Origin: Caprimulgus europaeus
Lineage: Eukaryota > Chordata > Aves > Caprimulgiformes > Caprimulgidae
Direction of reading: 5' to 3'
Assembly: GCA_907165065.1 (NCBI GenBank)
Contig: OU015524.1
Coordinates: 36,027,295 to 36,091,294, forward strand
DNA length: 64,000 bases
The position numbers were made by a program, and so were the translations under genes. The notes beneath the pieces are model-generated. The model saw only the letters and a list, made by a program, of their open reading frames with translations. It had not been told where the DNA came from and searched no databases. Below, piece after piece: positions 12,850 to 25,681 of the stretch. Every line of letters starts with the position of its first letter. The stretch's first letter is position 1.

Positions 12850-14640
12850 AAGGTGGACAAAGCAAATGCTACTGAGCAAAAAGAAGACCAAGGAGCTCCA
12901 AACTCTTAATATATGCAGCTTACACCACAAAATACAGAGAGGCAAGCAGACAAGACAGTACATTGCATAGTGTCAGAAAAAAACACAGGAGGAGTCTCCC
13001 TGTGTGTGAAAATCAACTGATGCTTATGTACCTACCTTTAAAATCTAGGGAGCCCAAATTTTGGGGAGGAGCAAGTCTCCAATATCTACTTCAGTAGTAG
13101 CTGATTTTTAAAAAAGAGCTATATAAAAATGGGAACTCTTATTGAAAAAAAGACCTAAAGGGGGCAACTTAGAGACTAAATGTTTGCAGTTAACATGAAG
13201 ACTATTTATAGACAAGATATCAAAGGCTCAGAAGGATGGCAGGACTTCTACCACACAGACTTCAGATATATCAGCACACTCCACCCAAAGCCCAAAGCAA
13301 TCAACTGATCTGATTTAATATCAGGTTAATGGAAGGTATTTGAAGTAAGAAGACAGTTTTAAAATATCTGAGGCTACGTTGAAAGGAGGAAAATAGAAAA
13401 TAATATAAAAACTGTCAGGTTAAATATTAATGCATATGAACACAGGTTGGAAAGGAGTTTGAAAAACAACTTGAAAAAGACATAAAATGTCATATAAATT
13501 CTTTTTCAAACAGATGAGGAATATAAAGCCAGCCAGAAAGTTTGCAGGGCAACTGATGGCCGAGCATAAAAGGGATTACTCAGAGAACATAAGGTTAGAG
13601 CAGAAATAGTAAACATTTTTTTTTTGTAGCTGTGCTCTCTTTTGAAACTTTAGGAACATTTCCCCATCAGACTCCTTCTTCCCTGTGGGAGAATCTGGGG
13701 ATGTGTCAAAGACTGAATTGTCAGTGGAACTGGAACCACCAACAAAGTGAATAGTAAAAAAACCACTGTACCCAGATTTTGTTCAGAGCAGAGTTGTAAA
13801 GGAATGCAAGTCTGAAATAGCTGAACTATTAGCTGTCACATATAATTTCTTGTTTAAAACCACCTCAATTCCAGATGAATGGAATTTCATAAATTTGTCA
13901 GAAATAAGAATTCAAAACCATTGAAAACTCCAGCTAAACGGTGAGCTGGAAAAGGGGTTAAACAGTGAAGTGGCAAAATTTGCTGATGGTACTGTATTGT
14001 TCAGGGAAATTATAGCTGACTGAAAATTTGCAAGAGATCCTTATGATGCTAAGGGAGTAATAAAACAACAAATGAAACTGAATGTATAAATGCAAACAGG
14101 AGAAACAATTCTATATACATGTTAGACTCAGAAATAATTTCTGTCACTCAGGAGAGAGACTTTGAAAGGTGTATCCTTACTAATGAACAATATAGCTGCT
14201 AAAATGCTGGGATTTATTTGGAAAAAATATGGCATGTATACATAGTAGACCCAGAACTTGAAAACTGTGCATTTCTACTGCCCTCATCTGAAAACCTTTA
14301 TAGTAAAAATAGGAAAGATAAAAAGGAGAAGAAGGACTGTTGAAGCTAAACAATGGCTTCCCTGCGAGGAATGGCACTCAGCCCAAAAACAATGGAGGGA
14401 CGCTGTGATAAGGTTCTGTAAATAGAGAGTAGCAAAGAAAAGGTGAATAGGAGTTAATTGCCCACTGTCTTTTCTAATACAAGAACTAGGGATATTAAAT
14501 GGATCTAAGAGGTGATAGATTCAAAACAAACAGAAAAGAGACACTTCACACAATGCATCACAAGTTCTTAAATCCCTAACTGAGTATGTACCAGGAAAGC
14601 ATCACTAGATACTTTCCCTTTTCTTACACTTGGAAGAATC
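12850..14640 (+). mobile_element. ancient, heavily degraded CR1-type LINE with EN-like and RT remnants
   Basis: No frame is open, but the order of recognisable CR1 pieces is clear on the plus strand. Near 12985-13020 the DNA reads as a GGVSLCVK-like string matching the GGVALYVK block of the CR1 endonuclease. From 13080 to 13640 it follows the linker between endonuclease and RT (attctttttcaaa, then gccagccagaaag). At 13760-13900 it resembles the stretch before the RT fingers, and the text then jumps to the RT palm at 13960-14000. The catalytic FADD motif is present as FADG at 13979-13990. The thumb and C-terminal region continues to about 14640 (lineage words such as acaagaactaggg and gattcaaaacaaac). 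The interval is too short for a full ORF2, so internal deletions are present, including much of the endonuclease and RT. It matches old CR1 lineages I know from reptile genomes better than young avian CR1. The 5' limit is uncertain by about 150 bp. Confidence 0.75.
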
Positions 14641-17600
14641 CTGAATCTTAGGAGTAGGTTTCTTGGAATCTTAGGAGTAGAATGCTGTTCTCATGTCTTT
14701 GGAGAAGGTTACTATTCTCATGCCATAAGACTAATTTCGTTCCTCTCTTTACATTTTCTGAGTTTATTTGTTAAAGGCTCTTATCATGTCAGCAAAATAT
14801 ACAAGGACCTGGAACTGAACCACTGTAGCAAGAGCTTCCCAAGAAAGCTGGGGATAAACAGATAAGTTTAGTTTCTGTTGAACTTCAGGCAGAAGTCATT
14901 TTGGTTAAACACAGATCTCCATAGAGAAAACAGCCCTTTTAAGGCAGAACAATATTAGATTACAGGGTATGTGACACCATTTTTCCACATTCCAGTTTAA
15001 TGTTCGCACAAGCTCTTCCTCCCAGATGTGACATTTTGTCTGACACTTACTGCATGTCATGCACTGGCCTGAAGGCAGTAGGTGAAAGTGACATGGCATT
15101 TAAAGAAAATGTTCCCGACAGCATTGTCATGCTCTGCAATCACATGAAAATCACTACTGTTTATTTACAGTGGCTTGGTTAAAGATCTGTACCCAGCCCA
15201 AGGGCATAAAGCAGTGACCTAAAGTCTTAAATAGAATTTCACTTGAAATAAAATAAAACAAAGGAAATATGCCACAGTGATAATATTTGAAAGATCTGCT
15301 GAGTGGAAAAAATAAACACTGCCTCTATTTATCTGGCTATCAATCCATGGAGAACACAAAGTAATTTGTCAAACTGGAATGGTGAGTGTCTTGAGCATCT
15401 TTGTGATCACTTAACTCACATACATGAAAACTTAGTGGGAAGACACAAGATCAAAACCATCCATTTTAATTTGGTGTTACAGCCAACACTAAGTAAATAA
15501 CAATTTCCCTTTCCTTTTCCCAGCGGTCATCAGTCTTATTTACCTCAGGAATTCCAGCTATGCTCAGTTTTAATTTAATATCTGAAACAATCTTGTAATG
15601 TGCACTAAGAAAGCCTTTTTGTATATTTGCATATTTTAAAAAGAAATTTACAAATAAACTGGATTGGTTTAAACAACTGCATTTTAAAGCATACATGGTG
15701 TTCTATAAGGGCAGCTGGGAGTGGATTTCGGTGACTTCCCTCTGTAGATGTGATGGAAAGGCTTGGAAACCACATACAACTGTCCCCATGGTTCGTACCG
15801 TGTAGAGGTCTGCAGGGCAGAGTAGGAGCTGGTGCGTGGCATGTGCCCACGCCTGCAGTGCCTGCTGCAGCAGCCAGCTGCATCCCTGCGGCTCAGAGAG
15901 CAGCCGGGGGCTGTCCCTGTCTGCCTGATGGAAGAGTGGTACTGCTGGGCAGAGCAAGGGGCCCATGGAGATGGGTGCTTTAACTGGCACTAGGGTGCAA
16001 GATACACCCAGATTCTCCCTTTGCCTGTGCCTGATCCCATTGCCAAGTCAGGCCTTGCACTCATATGAAGAAAAGGAGATAATGTGGGCTCAAATATGGC
16101 CCAATGAACAACACAGATGCACCCATGATCTGCGGAGTTTTCTACCTCGTCTTCCTTCTGGGTTGTATTTTTGACTGCCTAGTAGATGGATGTGAAGATG
16201 CTGCCTCTTTTGCACAAGAACAGAAGAAGCAGCCATTGCTGTTCCTAACAGCTACCTATTCACGTACATAAAATCAAATCAGTATTACAAGACTGTTCTT
16301 TCATTTGTGTATCCTTGTGCTGCCTTTACCACACGCTTCCACATTTTCAGAAAATAAGGTAACAGTGCTACAGACACTCTCAGTCATGACAAGGCTGCAG
16401 CACTTGCCATGTACACCACTGAACACTGAACAGAAATGCTGCTGGACAAAGCAATAGATAAAACTCTCAGAGATTCAGCGCAGTGCTTAGCAGCAATGAA
16501 AAAACAAATCCACAATGTATAAATAGAAACACTGCCTATAATCTAGCAGAAATAATTTTAGAATGATTTCAAGTGGACAGCAATATGCAAATGGGAACAA
16601 TACACACAGAGATGAATACTCGGGGCCTAGCATGAAGGGGAAAAGTGATGAGTGGTGTCTGAGTACATATTCTGGGGTTATGGGGAGGATAATGGAGCAA
16701 ATGGCCTGGTTCTCAGGGGGAAGCTGCATGAGGAGTTTGAAAGGGTTCTCTCTCCCCGTTTTACATCCATGAGGAAAGGAAAGAAAATGACCCAGAAACA
16801 AAGGATAATCTACTTAGCACTGAAATCCTGATGCCATCAACTCTTCCTCTAAATTCAATGGGCTTTTGATGAAGCCCTTACATATTCAGAGCAGGAAAAA
16901 GAAAAAGGAATGACAAGGAGAAACATTCTGAAAGGTGGCTTAGTAATCTGTTTTGAATAAATGGTGAGGAAACAGCAATGAGCCCAGAGCAATGACACTG
17001 CTGAATGTCTAGCCTTTTTTACATTTTGTATCTCCTTAGGCTTCTCATTAGAACTGTATCTCTCATCTGAAACAGTAGGAGTCAGCAGGATTAATGTACT
17101 GTAAGAAACACATTTTCATCCAACAGTTCAAAAGCCTCAGTAAAAATGGTAAAGCTTAATCTGTCCTCTGTGGGCTGTAGCAGCAGACAGCATGGGTGGG
17201 GCCTCAGTGCAAATCTTGGCTGCCTCTTTTTTAAGGAGCTTGAATAAAGATATTTATTCTTGGAAGAAAATAGGTCAATTATTTCCTATGGCAACTGGAA
17301 AATAAACACACAAACTGGCAGCAAAACATCTATCTCCTGTTAAAAAAAAAAAGACCAAGTAAAAGGTTACTTTGTAATATTCATTGCTAAACTATTTATT
17401 CAGTTAAATTCCATGTTAGATTTTACAGCCACACAGAGCCCAGTCCGCATCACTGGGAGCTGATGGGATGAGCCCCAAGAACTGCTGTGGAAGCTGAACC
17501 TGAGCCCAAACCTAAGCTTGACCCAGGCCACTGCTGACAGTGAGTGGGGAGAAACTTCACCTGGATGCTCATGCAGCAGGAAACGTGAATGAGCAATGTC

Positions 17601-18798
17601 TCACTCCCAGCGGGATTTGGATGTGCATCATTGGTATATACATGAAACTTACATCTCAAAAGATGTCACTACTACTGGGTTCTTGAGGTCAGAGGGAAGG
17701 CACTTACTTACTTCCCTTGTCTCTGCCGAAGCCTGCACTACTTGCTTTCAACAGGGCAGCCAGCCTGCAGTTCATTCACTTTTCTTAAGCTTGACCCATC
17801 TTTGTTTCTGTAGATAGGTTCTTCCTTCCAAACGTCAAGAGGGTTTACTCAGAGGGAGGAAAGGAATCTCCTGGCTCGTTTCAAAAGAAAGCTGACTGAC
17901 TTCCTCCCTGTCTTTCCTCCCTTTAATGAAAGGGAGCCTTAGCTTCTCTCAGACTACTTAGGACTTTCAGTTGTACGTCTTCCTGTCAGCCTCTTTTCCT
18001 CTTTGTTGACAATGGGGGATGTGCCAAGCCATTGATTGTGAGAAAAGGCAGGTAATATATACCATTGTGGTCTAGACTTGTCAACTGAGACTCAAATTCT
18101 TATTTCCTATAAAGATTTGGAGTAACCCAATGGATCTGAGTTGCAGGATTCACTTCAGACTTAGAGGCAATTGATGTCAATTGATGAAGCTTTACAGAGA
18201 TACAACTAACATGGGAAGCCAGACTATCTTCTTCTTGGGAGGGTGGGAGAACTCAGAGTTGAGTTATTTCAAAACAAAAGGATCAAAATGATGGACTGTA
18301 ACTGAAGTCTGGTTTTATAAAATAATAGTATCTTTGAATGCCACAAAAAAAGGACAGCAGCAGTGAAGTCATAGGCACAGCACTGAAATGTAAAAATATG
18401 AAAATTCTTGAAAATATCTTCACATTCCCCATGAAAGGAGAGGAACTTACACTACTGCTATAAGCAGCATGTTTTGATCTAAGCAGCTGTTCGATCAAGA
18501 TCTCCTAAGATCTGCCAGTTGGGAAGAAAACTTAGTAACAGATTCAATCCCATCTCTTTTACGCAACTTGACTTACAGGAATGTATAAATCTCACTTCTT
18601 TGACTGAAGAAAAAAATTCAAACAACCTATGACAGCTTCTTCGCTTACCCCTTCAAGACTCTTTCTGCCAGAACCTTAATCCAAGAGTCACCTCTCCAGG
18701 GTTCCCACAAGCCTACACAGCAGAGCTGTTCAGACTGCTGAAGCTGCTTTTTCTGTCTTCCAGTGTGTGGTCCCCCTCCTTGTCCCCCTGAGCCGTAT

Positions 18799-18868
18799 CA
18801 CACACACACACACATGCACGCAGGCATGCGTGCACACACATGCACACTCACACACACTCGCACATACT
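18799..18868. repeat. CA-rich compound microsatellite with internal palindrome
   Basis: A CA run, a mixed purine-pyrimidine alternating section and further CACA/CTCACA units. The middle holds a perfect 8-bp inverted repeat, TGCACGCA at 18815-18822 and TGCGTGCA at 18827-18834, with a 4-base loop. The tract is almost strictly alternating purine and pyrimidine, a pattern known to favour Z-DNA. Confidence 0.85.
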
Positions 18869-19570
18869 TTTCCTGGCGCCTAATGCAGCCAAAGTATCTG
18901 TGCTTGGAGCATTCAAGTGCCTGAGCGGCTTTGTCTTGCCTTTATTTTGTGTTGAGTATCGAAGAATGCAGAAGTCCCATGGCTAGAGAGAGCAAGAAAA
19001 ATACAGCCCCAATCTGGAGGCTGTAGTATTAGGAGTCTTTAGCCCTAAAAGTGGGCAGATATGGGCTCTAGTGACAGCTTCCTTGAATTATTTATCTTCT
19101 ATCAAATAAGTGAGCACTGTGAATCACATCCTTTCTGGGGCATAGGCTCTTCTTACATCTGAGCACTTTAAACAGGGAGGCAGAATCGACACCTTGAATC
19201 CTTGCTTACTCTAAGTGAAGGGGCACTATTCCTCCCCAAATTCCCAGCACGGCCCAGCAACTCAGCCTTCTCCATAGCAACTGAACATGTGATGTAGGAG
19301 ACATCGTTTCAGTGTATTTTTCCGATAAGGTCTGTGAAGGGTCATAGGTAAAGAGGTGTGAAGAGTTAGATAACAACAGAGACAAATTCCCAGATTAGGT
19401 TGCTTCTGAACGTGTATGGTATCTACCTTTAGGTGTCTAACTTCTGATCTCTAAGTACTTTCAAGATTAAATATTTTGAGGCAATAAGATTTCTGGATCT
19501 CCTTCTTGAACTTCCTGCCTATATGCAACAGAGCTAAAGTTTAAACAGTTTGTGTAATGCCTCCAGTTCC

Positions 19571-19585
19571 TTTTTTTTTTTTTTT
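19571..19585. repeat. poly-T tract (15 T)
   Basis: A homopolymer, seen directly. It encodes the Phe run at the start of the 166-codon frame discussed under rejected items. Confidence 0.9.
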
Positions 19586-22355
19586 GTCAGTCAAAATAGT
19601 GCTGTTTACCTCAGTGATATTAATCTTCATTTTTTCCATTGGAAATGAATCAGCATTGGGCCCAGAAACTGTGAGCCACTGGAGCATAACTCTAATAGGC
19701 TCTTACTCTTGGATAATTTTAATAAGTGAAGATGCCAAAGGGTACTTGGGTTTGGAAAGCAAGACTGTTTTCACAGTCTCTATCCACTGTAAATACTGCA
19801 TGAACTTCCATGGGTACAAAGCATCTCTGTTAGAAGAGACCAGGCATGAAACTGTTTCTCTCAAACATCTCCTTCTCTTTACTGACAAATTCTTGGGAAA
19901 AGAAATTTTCTTAAAATCACTAATTTCACTTTTCTCCTTTCTGATTTTTACCATAAAAGTTTCTGTATACCCCTTTTTCTTATTTTTCACTTGTGGAACT
20001 CACCAGAACCTAAGCCAGCCCCAGAGACAACACTACATGCAGGCTTGCTTAAATTAGACTTTAGTGGGGGGAGAGGAAAAAAAAAAAGACAATTTAACTA
20101 ACTCTTGCAGTTTCTAATGGCCCATATCCATATCCCTTTTAAGCCATGGCTGCCTTACACTTTGCAGGCATAAATTTCTTAGCAAGAGAGGAAGTATGGG
20201 GTTTTTTTGCTCTTCCTGTTAGTTTTTTTTCTTTGTTCTCCTGCCACAGCTCCACCACCTTTTCTGTTCCTAGATTTTGATGGCATCTCTGAGGAGTCTG
20301 AGAGAAGATGGGGAAAAATGTTGTGCCAGAATATGGCAGGAATGGCTGATAGGAAATAATGGAAGAGGAGAGGAGTTGAGCCTTGTGGCTACAGCTGGCC
20401 AGCACAGTCATGCAGTGACAGAGGTGATCCAGAGACCCATGTCCAGACTGCCTGCTGGGGATGAGAGGTGAGCCCTGTCCTCCTCCCCATTCACCATGCC
20501 TTCCCAAGATGCCATTTTAGAGGTGTAAAATGGCCTTCAAATAAGGATAAAATTACACTTGAGAGACAATATTTCATATCAAGTAACCAATGGTCTGGGT
20601 TTTTCACATGTGAAATGTGGTTTTTAATGTGGAAAAGCACCCCACAACTTCCCAAAGATCCTGAGTATTGGAGAGTTAAGTAGTTACACATCCTGACTGA
20701 AATTCTCCCCACAGACTATTGTGAACAGTTTTAAACATCTACACATATCGCCTTGCAACATACAAATTTTTATTCCAAAATACAAAGAAGAACAATGAAT
20801 GTGGCTTATTACTCACTCTAGTGCATAATTACCACACAATTGTCACAAAAGGCATTTGGGAAAGACAATGCGAGTGACCACTAAACTTATTTTTGGTTGG
20901 GGTATCTACAGTATTGAATAACTGACTCCATTTGGTTTGATTTTCTGGCCATCCCCAGTGCTAAATGTCATTTTGTTCCAAACAGCTCCTTAATAACTTC
21001 TAAAGCAAAACTGGGATGTGGGACTGGGCATCATGGTGCCAAGTGAAAACCCAGGGCCAAATGCTCCATGCTGTGCGTGCCATTAGTCGGTTCAGGAAGG
21101 AGTCTGCTCTCATTTACAAACAAATTGATGAAATGAGGTGCTGACACTGATGTTGAGTATGAGCAAGTATTTGGAAGTGAAGACAGTGGAGAGAGGGGAA
21201 AGACAGAGTGGAAGTTTTGGTGATACTTGGTTGCCTCTCATCTGTCAGAAAAGACTTCCTGAGAACAGTGTTACAGGGTTATGTTTTACTTGGCTGAACT
21301 GATCACCCCATTAGGCCTCTATTTATTTGGGGTCCCTGATAGTTCAATGAGATGCTACAAGCCTCAGAAAATTAAACTTAGCCATTTTTTTAGAGCAAGC
21401 AACATTTTCTTTTTGTAAGCCCTTCCACCAGCTTCTCCTCAAGCTCCCGAGAGAAGGAACAGGCTGTACAGCTGGCCAAGAGGGCTGCTGAGGTTCAGCT
21501 TTTTTTCTACATGAAAGCCTGTCTTGGAGAAAGCAAATACATCAGAGTCTAACATTTAAAGAGAACAAGATGAAGTTCAAAGGCCTCATTAAATTCTAGT
21601 CCTAAAAATACAGCAGAGAGGGCAGCCATTTTGCTGGTAAGTGGGTCCATGTTTATTTGCAGGCTTATGTAGTGTAAAACTAAAATCACAAACTTTGGAA
21701 ACTTTTTGCCAGCTGGTGCAGACAGCGCATATTGATAAACAAGCAAGGAATTCCACATACAGGAGGAAACTGAACAGTAAGAGATAAAATTGGAATATTT
21801 GAGAAAACAGTAAATTTAGGTAAAACGAAAATGCTTAAAGTCTGATAATGGAATACAAGTAGTTTTTCTTCAAGGAACTGGAGAGTTAACTCATTTACAG
21901 ATATTGTGACATTTTCTAAAATAAATTCTCCCACATGTGAAGGCACTGAGTTGGTGAGAAGATTAATCCCTTATCAATGCCTTGTTTTTTTGGAACATTT
22001 ACAGCTTTATGAGACTAACAGAATGATTTATCAGTGGCTCTGAAATACTGTAAACATGTCATCCAGCGTTTCTACATGCACTTTTGCTTTGGGATCTCTA
22101 GGATAAATTCTACAACTGAATTGGTGTTCACATTTGCTAGGATACCAGATATTGATGTGATTTGTATTTCTAGGGTTGTCAATAGACGCAGCAAGCAAAT
22201 AAAGGAGGAAGTATTAAAAGAAGAACTAAAAGAATCAACCTTAATTACTACTCACAGCAACTTATTTTGCGGTCTTATCAGCCACATGGAAAAATGCACT
22301 CCCTCTTAATGCTATTGATTCTACATTCAGAAAGAAAACCATAAAATAGCTTTTC

Positions 22356-22370
22356 TTTTTTTTTTTTTTT
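22356..22370. repeat. poly-T tract (15 T)
   Basis: A homopolymer preceded by TTTTC, with no retroposon body recognisable on either side. Confidence 0.9.
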
Positions 22371-25300
22371 AAGATGGCATCCAAGATTGCTCTAACTAGC
22401 AACAGGAGACTGAAACCACACAAGAAAATAGCTGAAACATAAACTTAAAGCATTTTGGAAAAGAAGACGAAATTCCTCAATGTGAAGAATGAAAATGGAA
22501 TAGCTAATTTATGCCACAAATCTCTGTTTGTGGCAAAGGTTCATGTAGTCTGTTCCCTCAAAATGGTGGAAAACAGCAGTATTTAACCAGAGGAGAGGGA
22601 AGCTCAAAATGCTTTCAGCAGGACTGAATTCCCATTCAGAATCACAACTGCATTTAGAATCTTTTAGCTAATTTGATTGAAAATTTTTACTATGTTCAGC
22701 ACAGGGAAACAAGAAAATAATTGACAAGAACCAATGTCATTGAAGGACATATATTAGCAAGTTCTAACTTGTTAGTGGAATAGGAGACCCTACTGTGTTC
22801 TTCTGTTATAACAGAGCTGGAAAGTTTTCATAACTTGAATGATTGTGTGCTTTAATATGCTAGAGGTACAAAGCATGTACTCAGATGTTTCATTTGACAA
22901 ACCGCCAATGCATTTCTCATTGTCCACTTATTTGATAGGAAAAAAAATAAAGTATATATGTGGGCAGGAACAGTAACAACCCTGATACAAATATATTCAA
23001 ACTTGCATCCCTAGACGTGCTGACAGTAAGTAAGTTCATATGTATTCTCGGTACTTTCTTGTCTTTATCAGTCATCAGGCCCATCATTCATGATGAAAAG
23101 GCATTCTTTAAAAATGAAATAATACAAAACATTTGAGACCCAGAGGGCTTTAAAGGAGCCTAGGTGGTCTACTTTCCTCTCCTGCACCACTTACTCTCTC
23201 TTTGTTCATAAAGTTGGAGGAAGTTTCTGGTTTCTGGGAACGTGATAGAGCAGAGATATAACTAGCACTTACATGGGGTTAACAGGGCTATGAATGTCCA
23301 GAAAGAATATCCTGGGAAGAAGATAATAAATAGTCTATGAGAAAGAGATGAACAATGTAGATGAATGACACCCTTGAGCTGAATTTGTTCTTTTTCACTG
23401 TGATTACTGACAAATTTAAATGCTCTGTATACATACAGTCCCTGTGAATTTCCCTAAGATTGTCTATAAAGAGAAAAAGTTAGTTCCAATGAGCTTAAAA
23501 CTTCACTCCAGTGTTATGATATTTAAATAATCACTAAGATTTATTCAAACAACATATATGGGTTTGTTTTGATATTTCTGTCAGTGTTAGAACCATTCCT
23601 ACAGTTTTATTCTGCCCGTATACATATAAGGTCGAGAGGGGAGTATTTAAACAATCATTATGAACATATGCAGTCTAACAAGGAAAGACAGACAAATCCT
23701 CTACTCTTGTATAATTTCTAGGTTCACTTACCCATTGATAGGACAGTTATTAGCCTGAAGGTACTTGACTACACAGAACTGTAAGAAATATATGAAAATT
23801 ACATAAAAGAACATTGAGGCTTCATTGTGATGGCCTCAGACAAAAGGATAACAATGTTGTCCATAAATCCTTAATTCCATCCCTCCCTATACATACAGTA
23901 CCAATAATTAGAAGATCGAGTATGACTTTTTTCCTGCAGGACTTCTATTTCATTCAGCATGGTGTATCATTACATTTGTCAGTGATTTCTTTAAAAAAAT
24001 CTCATTAGGTCCTTGCTGGCCTTGCAAGACCTGAACCTACTGAAAAGCAGCTCATTTTTCCTGATTTTTCACAGCAGCAGTCTGCACAACCCTTCGTAAG
24101 CTGGGCTTCTGAAGCCCAGGGTGGGGTCAAAATCTTTGTTGGGAGCCTTCAATTTACATCTAATTAAATCTATGAATAAGGAAACCTTGTTTTTTGCCTG
24201 CCAGAAATTCCATGCTCTTTGAGACTTTCAATTGTCACAAATTCACTGTTGAAACCACTGCTGAGCTATGAATATCATCTTCAATAAAGCATACCTCCTA
24301 AAATCTACTGGTAGAATGCATATAGTTGTTTTCAGTACTGATTATAGCTGCTAAACTATAAGACATTGTCAGCACTAACCTTTTCCCACTGTTGGGGCCT
24401 CCTTTCTGCTGCTTCTTTACTGTTTTGATTATATAGCAGCAGTGCTAGAATTATTTATGTTAGGTTTTTATGCTAATGTGTATCACCATACTGTGAATGT
24501 GCCACTCATTTATATGCAAATTTAGAGGCAAAGTCCGTATTATACTTCCATTCTTGCTCCTGATTGAAAAACTAATTGTAAGGATTCAGTACTAATAAAA
24601 ATAGTACAATTATTAGTGACCTCAATTCTTTTTTAACAGTCCTGCAATGGTTGTTGTTCCCTTAGATTCTCAACTGCTACAATAAGGATACTTAAAGACT
24701 GCAAATGTTCTCATTACAGAAAAACAAAAAAGAAAGGAAAATTTCTAGCATTTCAGTTTCAAGGGAAAAATTTTAAAATGCAAATTTTAAATGCTGACAG
24801 CAAGAAACATTTAAAGAGAACCAGAAATCCATTTATACTTTTGTATTGTAATTTTATTTTTAAGTCAGTCTCAGTTTTGGGGGATTTGCCTCAAACTTTA
24901 TAAGAATGTTTGATACAAGACTGTCTATTGTGAAATATAAAACACTATATGGTAGAAATTTAGTTTAACAGCAGAAGAGAAAACTTCACTGAAAGACAGT
25001 AGCAAAAAGAACTTGAAAATGTTACTGCAAGTTAGGAAAATAACTCATCCTTGAAGAACAAGGGAAAAACCCCTTTCATCACATTACTTAGGAAGCAGGA
25101 TCTGGATTAATGTAACATCTGGTGTGGGCTCACACTGGTTTCAATTCCAAATAAGCTCTTCTGTGCAATTATATGGGACAGGAGCTACAGTCTGATAGGC
25201 AGCAGATTTTGAAAAAAGCAAGATTTTTGCTTATTGCTCTCGCACTTATCATATTTTCATTCTATGCAACATCACCAAACAAAACGATAAATGGTAGCTA

Positions 25301-25633
25301 CTTCTATCCTACATTTAACTTTCTGTCATAAAGCTGTTGACAGTATAAGTAGTTGCCTTGACAGATACTAGACACCCATAGATTCCTTATTAAATTATCT
25401 GATCTTTTCCTGATCCCAAATTTGCCATCCAGCCAAGAACTAATTTTGCAGCTTAGTGCTGTCAAGCAAGAGCATGCTGCTGACCTCATGTTCTTTAATC
25501 TTGTAACTGACTTTACTAGGTGACACCAGAATCATGTGGATACTTTATAAGCCCAAAGAACTTGAATTTTCTTAAGATATCTGCTTTCTGACTAGGTCAG
25601 CCAATGAAGTGCAGTGGAAGATTGAGAGAAGAA

Positions 25634-25681
25634 ATCTCTAGTTTGTACTAGAGATTGTATACAGACTAGCTTTTATACAAT
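25634..25681. repeat. two abutting inverted repeats (twin hairpin)
   Basis: The first arm pair is ATCTCTAGT (25634-25642) and ACTAGAGAT (25647-25655), a perfect 9-bp stem with a TTGT loop. The second is ATTGTATA (25654-25661) and TATACAAT (25674-25681), a perfect 8-bp stem with a 12-base loop. The stems share two bases, so only one can form fully at a time. No gene or terminator context is visible. Confidence 0.8.

Larger units (their letters stand above)
3016..12850. other. unique non-coding DNA, no gene seen
   Basis: About 9.8 kb without a recognisable gene or interspersed repeat. Open frames are short, and none shows a known motif, splice-site context or strand-specific codon signal that I can support. 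It holds A and T homopolymers, a 20-bp tandem duplication at 6.6 kb, a CACCAG repeat at 7.7 kb and a GC-richer block at 8.6-9.1 kb, listed separately. Short stretches such as 7190-7260 look complex rather than repetitive and could be conserved non-coding DNA, but that cannot be judged from one sequence. Confidence 0.55.

Noticed and set aside
19557..20057. 166-codon plus-strand ATG frame rich in Phe, Ile and Leu
   Set aside because: It begins on a 15-T run, resembles no known protein, and its composition is what AT-rich DNA gives by chance. A minus-strand frame of 95 codons overlaps it.
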